Notes under the pieces: generated by a model | What the model saw: only the letters and a program-made list of their open reading frames with translations | What the model was told of the DNA's origin: nothing | Databases searched by the model: none | Virus record (IMG/VR): IMGVR_UViG_3300009314_000003 | Span: 83,989-147,988 of that record | Length of the DNA: 64,000 nt | From: a virus | Reading direction: 5' to 3' (one strand) | Shown here: piece after piece, positions 1 to 10,378 of the stretch | Layout: each line of letters opens with the position of its first letter | Position numbering within the stretch: position 1 is the stretch's first letter | Made by a program: the position numbers and the translations under genes

Positions 1-2
1 GT

Positions 3-575
3 AACATAGGATTCCACTTCTCCCTTATGGCGGGGCTGGGGGCCTCGGCAAAGTGGGAGGACTTCGCCTCAGGTATATTTGGTAAGGACAATCTTGCCTA
101 CAGCCTAAGTGAATTTCAGCGGGGTATGCCGATGTCCGGCCGCCGCACAATATTAGAATCCATTAAGACAGGTATACGTGAGCATGTAGGTGAAGAGGGT
201 TACAGATCCCTAGGTAAGAGTGTGAAATGGGCAGGCCTCGCAGCCTTAGCCCTAATGGCCCTTGATCCTAATGCTAATAGTAAACTCCTAGGACCTACCC
301 CCGGTGAGGGAGGTGAAAAATATGATCTCCCAACCATCCAATCCATCTTGGATGTGTATAAGCAGAAGAAGCCAAGGCTGCTCGAGCCCAGTGCTACTAT
401 GATGGATAAGTTGGCTACACTGACAGGGCTGCCAATAGAGTCCTTGCCACAACTAAAACAAGGGAGGAATCTTCCTCCACGACCGAGTATACGCTACAAT
501 AATAGAAGGAAGAAATACAGCCGTCATAATATCGGACAATACATCCGTGATGGAAACGGAGTACTACTGACCTAA
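3..575 (+). CDS. C-terminal end of a larger phage structural protein, probably tape measure (partial)
   Basis: The reading frame is open to the left edge, so the ATG at 27 is probably internal and this is the C-terminal ~190 residues of a gene starting outside the window. A short hydrophobic stretch (WAGLAALALMALD) sits mid-fragment, followed by a basic, Pro- and Arg-rich tail. No enzymatic motif is visible. Its place just upstream of the baseplate hub gene is where tape-measure genes usually end, and the hydrophobic patch fits that family. The assignment rests on gene order, not on recognised sequence. Confidence 0.55.
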   Translation, partial: NIGFHFSLMAGLGASAKWEDFASGIFGKDNLAYSLSEFQRGMPMSGRRTILESIKTGIREHVGEEGYRSLGKSVKWAGLAALALMALDPNANSKLLGPTPGEGGEKYDLPTIQSILDVYKQKKPRLLEPSATMMDKLATLTGLPIESLPQLKQGRNLPPRPSIRYNNRRKKYSRHNIGQYIRDGNGVLLT

Positions 576-577
576 TT

Positions 578-763
578 ATGCATATTACTATAGAGGTTGA
601 CCTAAATAATATTCCCTATGATGTTGATGTCACTGAGATTATTGGCTATCTACAATCATATCTTCAAGAGACATACCAGGTTGATGTGAATATGATGGTG
701 GATGACTACGACTTCGTCAATAAGATTGACCTGGGCCGGCAGATGAAGGCTATGAAGCGTTAA
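578..763 (+). CDS. Small acidic protein of unknown function
   Basis: This 61-residue protein begins two bases after the preceding stop, and its own stop overlaps the ATG of the giant hub gene (TAATG), so it is translationally coupled. It reads as alternating beta and helix with many Asp residues (e.g. VDVNMMVDDYDF) and has no signal peptide or membrane segment. Its position between tape measure and hub suggests a small tail-assembly or hub-associated factor. That is inferred only from context. Confidence 0.6.
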   Translation: MHITIEVDLNNIPYDVDVTEIIGYLQSYLQETYQVDVNMMVDDYDFVNKIDLGRQMKAMKR

Positions 764-3700
764 TGTCTATTTACAACACCACTGACAGAATCAACTATCT
801 CTCAACCGTTGAGCGCATCTCCAAGGAAAACGGCATTGATCCTGACTTTGTAGATGCCATGATAGGTGCAGAGTGCTCCTGGGACCTCAATTTGGCTGGC
901 GGGACAGGCGCACTTGGATTAATGCAACTTATTTCGGACAGCAGTATTGTGGAGATTATACAATGGCGGGAATCTCAATTCCATGGACAAGATCTGAAGG
1001 AATTAACAACCAAAGCAGGAGAAGATCCAGAAATCAATATTCGGATTGGTATTGACTATTTGAGGTATATTGACCTTCACCCCAGCACTTATGTCAGACC
1101 GAATGCTGCTCTCCTCGCCGCATCATATAATCAGGGTTGGCCCACTGTGGGGGACGCCGGCTGGACGGTCCCTACAGATGCTCAGGTCTACGTAAATAAT
1201 ATTCAAAAGCAGATGCGTGTCTTGAAGAATAACAGTAGCTTCCTGCTGGCTGAGTATTATCCCATCGAGCTTGAGGACACCTCCGCCGACGATCTCGAGA
1301 AGAAGAAGCTATACTACAAGATGAGCGACCCCAAGGAGTTGGGCCTCCTGGTTATTGGTGACCTGCAATTCACCGTCCCACCCACAGCCATTAACTTCTC
1401 CTCAGACAGTCAGGCCATCTCTATTCCCACCCTTCGCTCCTCAGGTGATCCAGTCATTACCAGCAACACAGCAGTACCAAGGGCCCAGGTGGTTCTTTAC
1501 TTCACAGGTGTGAATGCAATTAATAGGGAACTGAGACCCCTTTACGCTATGTTCCATAAGGCACCCTTCACCACGGTGCAGAACAACACCCTCCACAAAC
1601 TTATGGTAGGTAAGAAGCAGGAGCAGTTGATGAATACATCTACTAAAGATTTTTCCCCTATCCCTATTATGCTGGAAGGAATTACCCTACACACCGTTCC
1701 AGGATTTCCTGGTACGATACAGGCCAATGTCTCCCTGGCATTTATAAATCACTTCCCCCATGTATCGGAGATGAAGTTCTTCAAAAAGACAGAAGACGCC
1801 AAGGCCCAAGCCAGGTATATGACTTACCGAAGTAGTAAGGCCTACAACACCATCAACCTTAGGGAGGATGGTAACCTCACATACATTACAGCGGAGGGAA
1901 CCCCTGGTACCGCAGGTAAACCAGCGGGTGGTAAAACTACTCTCTATCCCGGGGGTAGTTGGCCCTTCATACGTCACTACAGGGGTCTCCTAAGGGAGTT
2001 TAAGGAGTCATACTTTGCTGATATGTCTAATAGGGTAGAACCTTGGTGTGAATATAATGCAACTTCTGCGCAAGGTATAAAAATCCAATACAATAGCATC
2101 TTAGTCTACGACACAATGGAGCAAAACCTACTACGCAACCTGCGAGGAATAAGTGACATGTTGCACCGCCTCAAGGTAATGAGGGCATTGGCCACCAAGG
2201 ACATTGCCATTAACGCGGCCACGGGAGGTGGGCCTAAGAGCGTACTTATTGATGGTAAAGAAGTAGACGTTCAACCGACTGATATTGGAATGTTTACCTT
2301 TGAAGGTAGAGGAGCAGAAATATTAGAAAAGTATTTTAGTTTCTGGGAGCATTATATCGATGCCTTCGCGGGTATAAGATATACACTTAATGAGCTGAGG
2401 ACAGAGATTACACAGGCTTATAACCAATTTAAAACGATAACGGAGGAAAAGGCAGAAGGCATCGAGGTTGATTTCACCTTCCTAAGTGATGACGACCAAC
2501 TCACAAATAACAGTGAGGTGATTAAGAAGAGCCTGTTACAATATGTTTATCTCCTACGTAAGAGAAAAGAACTCGCCAGTGAGACGGGAATGGATGAGGA
2601 GAAAAGTAAGCTAAATATTGCAATAGATAAGTATCATAAACTCTATGAAGCTATGGGACAGCACTTTAATGATTCCGTTGAGGACTGGGCAAAGGAGGAA
2701 AAGGTTAATCCTAAGATAGTCCATCCCATCGAATTTACTCTGGGGTGGGATGATACACTTAGTCCCAAATACAATGAGAATGCACTAAAGGAGGCACTAG
2801 AGAAACAGAAGGATACGGCGGTTCAGAAGGCTAAACTACGATATAATACTGTCGTCAACTCTATAGGTGTTTCGTATCAGAATAATATTACTCCTATTCC
2901 TATTCTCGCCTTCGAGAACCCAACTTTCCAACATATGGGAATATCTAACGCAGTGGTCACTATCAATCTCAAGACAAAAGACGAAGATCTCCTTGCCCGT
3001 TTGACTGATGTAAGGCAAAGTATAGCTCATATCTCACGTGCTGTTGCGTCCGGCGGCAATAACGACCTGGCTGATCTGGAGCTATCAAAAATCACCATCA
3101 CTGATGGCCTATTGAACTCCCTCGGCCTGAACGAATTTGCCCTCAGGGACCTGGATGTACGGAGTATCTCCGGCTCTCCGGGATGGTACGAGATTACTTT
3201 GGAGCTTGTACAAAATGAAATGGATCTTACTAAGTTTGAACAGTTAAGCAGTATTCCCTCCTACCAACTTCCGAGGGATGCAGTGGCAACCCTCTTTCCA
3301 TCCAAGGATTTTGAGCCGTATGACTTTTTTGACTCGCTTAAGGAGGAATATAATAAGAAAAACAAAGCACTTCGTGAGCGTATAATGGATTACAGATTCT
3401 ATACGTCAGAAGTATGCAGGAGGGTGATAAAGAAACATTATGCAAGGCCTACAGCGAAAGACGCATTTGGGGAATATGTACTTGGCTCGGAGTATGGAGT
3501 AAGTGTCGAGCTAATTAGAGAACTGCCGGGGGGTAACCCATATTACGAATTCATTATCGAGGTGTATAATATCGATACCGGGGTGAAAGATACCTCCAGG
3601 ACAAAATTCTACAGGAGTATGGTTGGGCCATTACTCAGACGAGCAACCATTATCTGCCAAATGGCCCGTGCCTTTGAGAATGAAAAGAATTACGAACTAG

Positions 3701-6700
3701 GTGTCGGGTCCTTAACTGTTCAACTTGAAGCTCATTACCTAAGATATATTAGCAGGGTTGCTAATGGTATTGATACCCTCCTAAAGCTTGATCCAGAGGT
3801 AGTATCCTTACCTGCTACTATTTTTGGAACGGAAGTTGCCGGGGTCGGTGATATTGAAATTAAGTTACAACAACCGGGGATAATAGACACTACCCTCGAT
3901 CAGATGAGATTAAAGAGCCTTTACATTCTCTTAAGCCGAAAGGACTTCCGCGATTTCCTTGATTCCTGTGAGGATTTGAATATAAGTAGCTTCGATACAC
4001 CAGGTTATTTTACAAGCAGTACACCAGTAAGTAGCTTCGATACACCAGGTTATTTTAGTTATCTTACAAGCAGTATATTGGGGTTTGGACAACAATACCT
4101 TGTTGGACCAGAGCCTCCCACCACATATGATAAATACCTTACCAACGAGGAGGAAGATCATCTCACCAAGCTCGCGAAGAGTATAGGCAAATATTTCGAA
4201 GAGGCACACAAAATGATCAAGGGTAATTACCCTGACCTGGATTTACCTCCGGACGTGCTTGAGGAGAATGGCCATTATATCTTTGGCCCGTCCTTCTATT
4301 TGAAGGCTAAAGGCAGTCTGCAAGAGGATGCTATGAAGAAGACGAGTGAGCTTTTATCAGGTTATCGCTTGTCTGTGGCTTTACAGCTTGCCATTATCCA
4401 GGGTCAGATTACCAATAAAATGTTTATTGATAAACACAACAAGATAGGGGAACGTATAAATGACCTTCTCACTAAACTAAAGGTAGATGAGAAGGTGAAA
4501 GATATACTTAAGCTAGAGAATGTTAGGGATGAGTATGAGCAAATCAATAATGTGATTGGCGTTGAAACGGACACAGGTGGCAATATAACAAATGAAACTG
4601 TATTAGCCTATAAATCGCTAATAGATGCTGATTTACTAAAGGATATAGGTGTAATGGCCGCCGGACGTGTATTTGTTGATGAGAATGGGGTGGAGCGTGA
4701 TATAACACCACAAATGACAAGTAGGCAATTCAGAAGACTTATAATACGCTCCGCGTGTTTTGAGTACGCTTACTTTATGAGTATACTTGAGGAAGCCTTG
4801 AACGAGAAGATAGGACTTAACGGATTGAAGATAGTATATTTTAATGCGGAGGGGGAAACAACCGAGGCTGGTAATGCGGTTAGTGCTGCAATCGGAGGGT
4901 CCGGTGTTAATACAGAAATAAGTCTTGTCAAATTACTTGACAATACACTAAACTTCCAGAACAAGGGCCTCGCAAAAGGCGCCGGTGAATTACAGCGATA
5001 TATAAGGATCACCTCCGCTACCGATACCGATGGGGTTGATTTTGAAGGGGAAGCTATACAGAATATACTCATCAAACTTTATAATGATGCTGTACGCCTT
5101 ATCAAGAATGAAAATCCTGAAGCGTTGATGAATTACTTTGGCTTCAGCGACCTCGGTTCTGCGAAGGAGCGTTATGAATTAGATAAGAAGTTAGCTAAGA
5201 TTGTAGATACATCCACCAACGGTACTATGGATAGGGCATTCCCAACATTTAAGCTTTTCTTCATTGAGGAGGATACACCGAACTGGCTCTTGTTTGATGA
5301 TTTCTATACTTATGACGCTGTTAACTCCATAGATGTTGTCGAGTCAAAGCACGCTGCTAGCTCGACCGCTGTTATTAAACTTTCTAACGTCACAAACAAA
5401 CTCACGGGGGATCCTTTTCAGGATATGTGGAAGGATTCTGATGTTCCCGCCACCTTGCCACGTATTCGCCTCAGGCCTGGCACACCAATCCTGCTTCGAC
5501 TTGGCTACGGCCCTGATTATCGTCATCTTCCTGTTGTTTTTATGGGCACAATCACAGAGGTGAAGCCGGGGCCTGTGCTTGAGTTCACTGCCCAAAGCTG
5601 GGGAGCAGAACTAACAAATTCCGTTGGCTCTAATAAGGGAATGAAATTTGGTGCTTTGTCTCCTGAGAAAACTATTGGTAGTGTTGTGGTCAGTGTTTTA
5701 GACCAACTACCGGGGATGCATCACTTTGGCCGCTGGACAATGAAGGCGCTTGATGATGCAGACCCTAATATGATACCAAATTCCTTTTACAAGATGGCTC
5801 ACTTTGCTAAGAGTGGACCGGCAAAGTGGTTAGCCGGCTGGGGATTGGATTTTGCTGGTGTAGATACGGATATGTATAAGAAACTAATCGGCGATATAAC
5901 TTCTTCCCAGAAGGATTTAGAGAATCTTCTCTCAGGCAGAAGACCAGACCACCTAATGCTAAATATAGGTAATGAACTATATGATAATGTGTACCTGAAC
6001 GGGATAAGGTCTTCGGGGTACGGATGGGCCAATTTCTTGGGAATAGGAAATTTAGATCACCTAAACAACAGAGGTAATTTTGACTGGGTTATATATAACC
6101 AGACAGGCTGGGATGCTCTCTGGGAAGCTTGTCTACATCTGGGGGATTATATTGTACGGCCACTCCCTTATAATGAAGGAACTAATATGCTTCAACAACC
6201 CCCGAGGATGACCCTTTACATTGGCCCGCGTGAGGGATACTACCAACACTCTGACCAGATGTTGTCAAACATGTCTTTAACTGACCAAATTACTGAGGCG
6301 ATGGAGAAGGAACTTAAGGAATTGTTAGATGGGAGTAATAATGGCCCTACTACTACTACAGTTGAACAATTATTTAAGGAGGAACTCCTTGCCCACGCGG
6401 CTGAATTATTTGAGGGGTATACCAGCCCAGGTATTATGGTAGGCATCTACTGGTTAGCAAAACAAGTGCTTTTGGATATGCACCCCGTAGCTCCATGTAT
6501 TACCACAAGAGCTCTTGACATACTGGAAGAGATATTTCCATCTATGCGTAGGGGGCAGCATGCAGGTGTAAAAGTAGGAGGTTTTACAACGTCTGATAGG
6601 GCCGGAGTTTGGCGAATCCTTTGTGTTCTCTTAACGGGTAATCTTGAGGAAACTACTTTTACTGGTATGATTAACAAATACCGACCACAGTCTTTGAAGA

Positions 6701-7899
6701 AGTTTACTCAGAGGAACTCAAGTTCCTTTCTTGACTCTGTAAATAAGGAGAAGGCTGAGGTGTATTTCAGTAATTACACAGATTACTACGAATCTGACTT
6801 GACCGCTAGTATTTCCGATCTCTTTACAACCAACTACTCATCTCAAGATACAACCGACTCCCTTATAAATCGTGTTATGAGGAGGGCTAATGTCGAAAAG
6901 TTTGCGGCGAATAAACACTTTACCCCTGTCGTTGAACATCATTTCGTTAATAGCTGGGAAGATATTATGTCTAATGACATTATTGCCACGTCTGATTCCA
7001 TGTACAACCACGTCAGGTTATTATTCAGTGGTGAGCCAACAGCCCATAAATCTTTAGAGGATCAGGATAAGCTTAAATCTTATGACACCTTCATTGGTTA
7101 TGATATTGATCCTAACCATATCCGAACCTATGTTAGTTATCAGAAGAATGTTGATCCTAACATAATATTCAACTTTTTGGAGGCCAAGAACTTCACGAAG
7201 TATGAAAATGAGGTCATTCTTCCTAACTACATGAATATTGCTAACCAGATATTATCTAATGTGGTCAAGCCTATGTATCAGGGCAGCCTTACATTGGTAG
7301 GTAATCCACATATCCGGCCCTGGCATATTGTTCATATGTATGACGACATAACTAATATGGATGGGCCGGTGGAGGTAGAAGAGGTGGTTCATTCCTTCTC
7401 CTCAGAGCGTGGATATACCACAACCATAGTTCCAAACCTGGTTATCTATGATAGAGATATTAATACCCAGGCCGACCTTCTCTATCTTGAGATGCTTGGT
7501 AGGTACCGGAGTCATCGCCTTGGTTGGGATATAGTAATTGGTGGAGGTAAAGCACTAGGTAAGACGGCAATAGTAGCAGCCACAGCTGCTCTGTTTTCAT
7601 TGGCCGTCCCAGCGGCTATACTAGGAGGGACCTACTTCATAATCAAAGGGGGTTGGAATATATTCGAGAATTATGCAAATCAAACAATAGGCATGGCCGG
7701 CATTATTGCAGGGAATAATCCCCTTACCTTTGCCTATCTTAATTATAATGGTAAACCTTACATAGCTGGAATGGAAGGTATTTACGATATGGGTCGCAGT
7801 ATATCCAGTATTGTGGTTGGTCAGTTACAAAAAGATGGTGAGAAGACTGGTATTTCTCCTTTTGTGTGGAATAGGCTCATGTCAAATATAACGGAGTGA
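763..7899 (+). CDS. Giant baseplate hub protein with N-terminal lytic transglycosylase domain
   Basis: A 2378-residue protein. Residues ~10-140 look like an SLT/lysozyme-type transglycosylase: a candidate catalytic Glu in MIGAECSW (E37), then GALGLMQL and a later AASYNQGW. The middle and C-terminal parts contain gp27/late-control-D-like hub segments such as VFMGTITEVKPGPVLEFTAQ and PWHIVHMYDD. Near the C-terminus is a strongly hydrophobic stretch (AALFSLAVPAAILGG) that could cross or perturb a membrane. It lies between tape measure and spike, the expected hub position. Fusing wall-degrading enzyme and hub in one chain would put peptidoglycan cutting at the tail tip. An in-frame 15-codon duplication lies near residues 1075-1098. 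The hub assignment is moderate; the SLT domain is firmer. Confidence 0.75.
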   Translation: MSIYNTTDRINYLSTVERISKENGIDPDFVDAMIGAECSWDLNLAGGTGALGLMQLISDSSIVEIIQWRESQFHGQDLKELTTKAGEDPEINIRIGIDYLRYIDLHPSTYVRPNAALLAASYNQGWPTVGDAGWTVPTDAQVYVNNIQKQMRVLKNNSSFLLAEYYPIELEDTSADDLEKKKLYYKMSDPKELGLLVIGDLQFTVPPTAINFSSDSQAISIPTLRSSGDPVITSNTAVPRAQVVLYFTGVNAINRELRPLYAMFHKAPFTTVQNNTLHKLMVGKKQEQLMNTSTKDFSPIPIMLEGITLHTVPGFPGTIQANVSLAFINHFPHVSEMKFFKKTEDAKAQARYMTYRSSKAYNTINLREDGNLTYITAEGTPGTAGKPAGGKTTLYPGGSWPFIRHYRGLLREFKESYFADMSNRVEPWCEYNATSAQGIKIQYNSILVYDTMEQNLLRNLRGISDMLHRLKVMRALATKDIAINAATGGGPKSVLIDGKEVDVQPTDIGMFTFEGRGAEILEKYFSFWEHYIDAFAGIRYTLNELRTEITQAYNQFKTITEEKAEGIEVDFTFLSDDDQLTNNSEVIKKSLLQYVYLLRKRKELASETGMDEEKSKLNIAIDKYHKLYEAMGQHFNDSVEDWAKEEKVNPKIVHPIEFTLGWDDTLSPKYNENALKEALEKQKDTAVQKAKLRYNTVVNSIGVSYQNNITPIPILAFENPTFQHMGISNAVVTINLKTKDEDLLARLTDVRQSIAHISRAVASGGNNDLADLELSKITITDGLLNSLGLNEFALRDLDVRSISGSPGWYEITLELVQNEMDLTKFEQLSSIPSYQLPRDAVATLFPSKDFEPYDFFDSLKEEYNKKNKALRERIMDYRFYTSEVCRRVIKKHYARPTAKDAFGEYVLGSEYGVSVELIRELPGGNPYYEFIIEVYNIDTGVKDTSRTKFYRSMVGPLLRRATIICQMARAFENEKNYELGVGSLTVQLEAHYLRYISRVANGIDTLLKLDPEVVSLPATIFGTEVAGVGDIEIKLQQPGIIDTTLDQMRLKSLYILLSRKDFRDFLDSCEDLNISSFDTPGYFTSSTPVSSFDTPGYFSYLTSSILGFGQQYLVGPEPPTTYDKYLTNEEEDHLTKLAKSIGKYFEEAHKMIKGNYPDLDLPPDVLEENGHYIFGPSFYLKAKGSLQEDAMKKTSELLSGYRLSVALQLAIIQGQITNKMFIDKHNKIGERINDLLTKLKVDEKVKDILKLENVRDEYEQINNVIGVETDTGGNITNETVLAYKSLIDADLLKDIGVMAAGRVFVDENGVERDITPQMTSRQFRRLIIRSACFEYAYFMSILEEALNEKIGLNGLKIVYFNAEGETTEAGNAVSAAIGGSGVNTEISLVKLLDNTLNFQNKGLAKGAGELQRYIRITSATDTDGVDFEGEAIQNILIKLYNDAVRLIKNENPEALMNYFGFSDLGSAKERYELDKKLAKIVDTSTNGTMDRAFPTFKLFFIEEDTPNWLLFDDFYTYDAVNSIDVVESKHAASSTAVIKLSNVTNKLTGDPFQDMWKDSDVPATLPRIRLRPGTPILLRLGYGPDYRHLPVVFMGTITEVKPGPVLEFTAQSWGAELTNSVGSNKGMKFGALSPEKTIGSVVVSVLDQLPGMHHFGRWTMKALDDADPNMIPNSFYKMAHFAKSGPAKWLAGWGLDFAGVDTDMYKKLIGDITSSQKDLENLLSGRRPDHLMLNIGNELYDNVYLNGIRSSGYGWANFLGIGNLDHLNNRGNFDWVIYNQTGWDALWEACLHLGDYIVRPLPYNEGTNMLQQPPRMTLYIGPREGYYQHSDQMLSNMSLTDQITEAMEKELKELLDGSNNGPTTTTVEQLFKEELLAHAAELFEGYTSPGIMVGIYWLAKQVLLDMHPVAPCITTRALDILEEIFPSMRRGQHAGVKVGGFTTSDRAGVWRILCVLLTGNLEETTFTGMINKYRPQSLKKFTQRNSSSFLDSVNKEKAEVYFSNYTDYYESDLTASISDLFTTNYSSQDTTDSLINRVMRRANVEKFAANKHFTPVVEHHFVNSWEDIMSNDIIATSDSMYNHVRLLFSGEPTAHKSLEDQDKLKSYDTFIGYDIDPNHIRTYVSYQKNVDPNIIFNFLEAKNFTKYENEVILPNYMNIANQILSNVVKPMYQGSLTLVGNPHIRPWHIVHMYDDITNMDGPVEVEEVVHSFSSERGYTTTIVPNLVIYDRDINTQADLLYLEMLGRYRSHRLGWDIVIGGGKALGKTAIVAATAALFSLAVPAAILGGTYFIIKGGWNIFENYANQTIGMAGIIAGNNPLTFAYLNYNGKPYIAGMEGIYDMGRSISSIVVGQLQKDGEKTGISPFVWNRLMSNITE
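3983..4057 (+). repeat. In-frame tandem duplication within the hub gene
   Basis: A 30-bp perfect direct repeat (3983-4012 and 4028-4057) is offset by 45 bp, exactly 15 codons. It encodes SSFDTPGYF twice. A shorter echo, TTACAAGCAGTA, occurs at 4010-4021 and 4064-4075. The spacing keeps the frame, so this is a recent slippage-type duplication tolerated in a probable linker. Confidence 0.9.
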
Positions 7900-7905
7900 T
7901 CCTTT

Positions 7906-8670
7906 ATGAGACGAAATCTAGATAGGTTACAGAAGGAAGTACAAGAGGGAACCACAGTAGATAGTGCTGCTGTGATTGTCTCGGAGATTATGCAGGAGAC
8001 AGAAGATGGAGGTCACTGGTCTGATTGGTATAGCCCCCGCACCAATATTGTTTCCGTAAAGGGTGAGCGAACCGGTGAGAGATACTTGATCTGGCTTATA
8101 AACAAACCGGAGAATGGTTACCCACACCCCCACAAGGATGTTGTGGAGTGGATGCCCTACAGCAACAGAAGTAAGGCAAAATTTACAACTCACAAAATGC
8201 CCGCTGCACAGATTGGTGTAGACGGAATAGGCTTCATACGGCAAAAGACAGACTATCGGGTGGATATTGTTAGCACCACCTCCTCCCTTCTGTATGGTGG
8301 AGATTCTAGCAGTCCCCCTCACGAGCAGAAAGTCATTTCAGGGCGACAGTCGACGGATATTAATGAACGTACAGGCATCTCTTTTGATCTAATTAATGGG
8401 AGTGTTTTAATTAAGGGGCATGACAGCGCAATTGAACTTAAAAGTGGTGGAAGTGTGTATGTGCAAGGACCTATCAACACAGAGGAAATGAATTCAACAG
8501 GACCACTGACAGAAAACTGGCTCGGCAAATTACTCCCCGAGTGTCTCCCTATCTTTCCAGCATCTCTAACAATGCTTCCAGATCCTAATAAACTACTTAA
8601 CATAGCTGGGAAGGTTGCAACAATAATTGAAGGTCTGAAGACAATGCAGAAACTAGCAGAGGAAATGTAG
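7906..8670 (+). CDS. Baseplate spike protein, gp5/gpV-like
   Basis: A 254-residue protein. Residues ~35-130 look like the OB-fold of phage spike proteins. They are followed by a repetitive beta segment rich in alternating hydrophobic and Gly residues (SFDLINGSVLIKGHDSAIELKSGG), typical of the trimeric beta-helix needle. It follows the hub gene directly and precedes the gp25-like gene, the common order in contractile tails. It would form the tip that docks into the hub and pierces the cell envelope. The start ATG at 7906 is 7 bases past the hub stop. Confidence 0.7.
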   Translation: MRRNLDRLQKEVQEGTTVDSAAVIVSEIMQETEDGGHWSDWYSPRTNIVSVKGERTGERYLIWLINKPENGYPHPHKDVVEWMPYSNRSKAKFTTHKMPAAQIGVDGIGFIRQKTDYRVDIVSTTSSLLYGGDSSSPPHEQKVISGRQSTDINERTGISFDLINGSVLIKGHDSAIELKSGGSVYVQGPINTEEMNSTGPLTENWLGKLLPECLPIFPASLTMLPDPNKLLNIAGKVATIIEGLKTMQKLAEEM

Positions 8671-8674
8671 CTCT

Positions 8675-9172
8675 GTGTTTAATATAGCGGACAAAACCCT
8701 AGGCTGGACAGAAGATGGTGATCTCCTAATACACAAACCAAGTGATAGGCTCGCTTCTGTCGTAGGTTTTGATAGTTTGAAACGGAGAATCATGTTCTAT
8801 TTAAGGACCCAACCTGGTGATTACGGCTATGATGTTGGGGCGGGAATAGGTCTAGAGAACTTTGCCGGCCGTCCTAATACAGACGAAAATAGAGAAATGA
8901 TATACCAAAATATCTTTGACAATTTGTATGACGACAGCGTTACGTATCCATACCATTTTAGTGTTGATGTGAAGAAGGCTGAACGCCATGATGTAAGTAT
9001 TACTATAAATGTAACAGGACCAACAGGCACAACAGAGGTGGCGCTCATCTTTGATTTGGAACGTGGATACATAAGAACGAAGGAGGAATTTATAAGCGAC
9101 ATAGAAGAAATTACCCTACCCTATGGGCAAGAGGAAAATGAGAATATATATCTTAAGAGGAAGAATAGCTAA
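8675..9172 (+). CDS. Baseplate wedge protein, gp25/GPW family
   Basis: 165 residues matching the gp25/GPW fold: an N-terminal strand, then VVGFDSLKRRIMFYLRTQPGD, then GYDVGAGIGLENFAG, an arrangement typical of the family. In T4 the gp25 protein joins wedge and sheath and starts sheath polymerisation. It begins with GTG and lies between spike and baseplate-J genes, the canonical order. A possible GAGGA ribosome site sits somewhat far upstream, inside the previous gene's end. Confidence 0.85.
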   Translation: MFNIADKTLGWTEDGDLLIHKPSDRLASVVGFDSLKRRIMFYLRTQPGDYGYDVGAGIGLENFAGRPNTDENREMIYQNIFDNLYDDSVTYPYHFSVDVKKAERHDVSITINVTGPTGTTEVALIFDLERGYIRTKEEFISDIEEITLPYGQEENENIYLKRKNS

Positions 9173-10378
9173 ATGCCACTTGTAACACGAACGAGGAGTG
9201 AGGTCTTAACCAGGCTCCGTAAACACTTTGAGAATGCCGGGCTCAATGCCTTTAATGAGTCTGGAACACCGGAACACGCCATCTTAAACATGATTGCTGA
9301 TGAGATGTCGAGTATTTATTCGTTTGTAGAGCTGAGTTACAATGGTCTGCAGATATCAACAGCAATAGGTATAGATTTGGATAACCTGGCTGCTATTTTT
9401 GGTATCACAAGGAATATATCCCAACCGGCTATGGATAATAGTGACTCCAATTTCAAATTCTATATTGACCCCATCCTGGGAATTGACGCGAGTACTCTAG
9501 CAGCACAACATGGCCTCAGCTCCATAATTATACCGGAGGGGACAATTGTGTCCAATGCGGGTACAAAACAGTACCGCACTACAGCGTCGGTCTCTATGTC
9601 CGGAAGTGATACACAGGTATTTGCCCCTATAGTCGCAATGTCTGTCGGATCACAATACAATGTTGAGGCGGGTATACTAACTGCGCATAATTTAGGGTCT
9701 ATGCCAACACTTAGAAATATTGCTACCAGTATTAGATGTACTAACCTCCTTCCTATTACTTCGGGGGAAAGTACTGAAACAGATGCCGATCTGAGAGTAA
9801 GAGTAACCAGTGCGTATTCCATAGGAGCCACCAGCAACCTCCTGGCAATTTTGGAAGCGGCTCGGGGAGTCGCGGGAGTAGCTGATGCAAGTATTGTGCC
9901 TTATGTCTATGGCTCTGGTACACTTGCTGTCTTTGTAGAGAGTACTGCCCCTGTTGTTGCTGTTGGTACAGTACGTGCTGTGCAAGAGGCGGTCGATAAT
10001 GTTGTGGCCGTCGGCAACCGTGCTTTTGTTAGGTATCCAGATTATAAGGCCTTGAAGATTAGGGCTGAGGTAACTCTTGTTGCTGGTACTGATGGAGACT
10101 CTTACATACAAAGTACCAGGACACAGATCACAAACTTTATAAACAACCTCCCCCGGGGGACAGCATTTAACCCTGACCATCTATTATCCATCCTAGAAGG
10201 TCCTAATGTTATTAATGCTACTATCCTGCGGGTTCAGTATGGTGATTTTGATATTTACACCAGGAAGATACTGAATTTACAAACCTTCCTACCAGTTACA
10301 CAGGAACTTGGACAGACAGAGAAATGGTACACTAATTCTACAATGATAGATATTTGTTTCCCTGGAGCGAATGAGTAA
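9173..10378 (+). CDS. Baseplate wedge protein, gp6/baseplate J family
   Basis: 401 residues. The N-terminus has a typical J-type opening (SEVLTRLRKHFENAGL... HAILNMIADEM...). Mid-protein shows the family feature RVRVTSAYSIGATSNLLAILEAARGVAGVADASIV. A C-terminal region follows with VRAVQEAVDNVVAVGNRAFV. In myophages and contractile injection systems this protein forms the inner wedge ring. It starts directly after the gp25-like stop and overlaps the next start by 8 bases. Confidence 0.88.
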   Translation: MPLVTRTRSEVLTRLRKHFENAGLNAFNESGTPEHAILNMIADEMSSIYSFVELSYNGLQISTAIGIDLDNLAAIFGITRNISQPAMDNSDSNFKFYIDPILGIDASTLAAQHGLSSIIIPEGTIVSNAGTKQYRTTASVSMSGSDTQVFAPIVAMSVGSQYNVEAGILTAHNLGSMPTLRNIATSIRCTNLLPITSGESTETDADLRVRVTSAYSIGATSNLLAILEAARGVAGVADASIVPYVYGSGTLAVFVESTAPVVAVGTVRAVQEAVDNVVAVGNRAFVRYPDYKALKIRAEVTLVAGTDGDSYIQSTRTQITNFINNLPRGTAFNPDHLLSILEGPNVINATILRVQYGDFDIYTRKILNLQTFLPVTQELGQTEKWYTNSTMIDICFPGANE

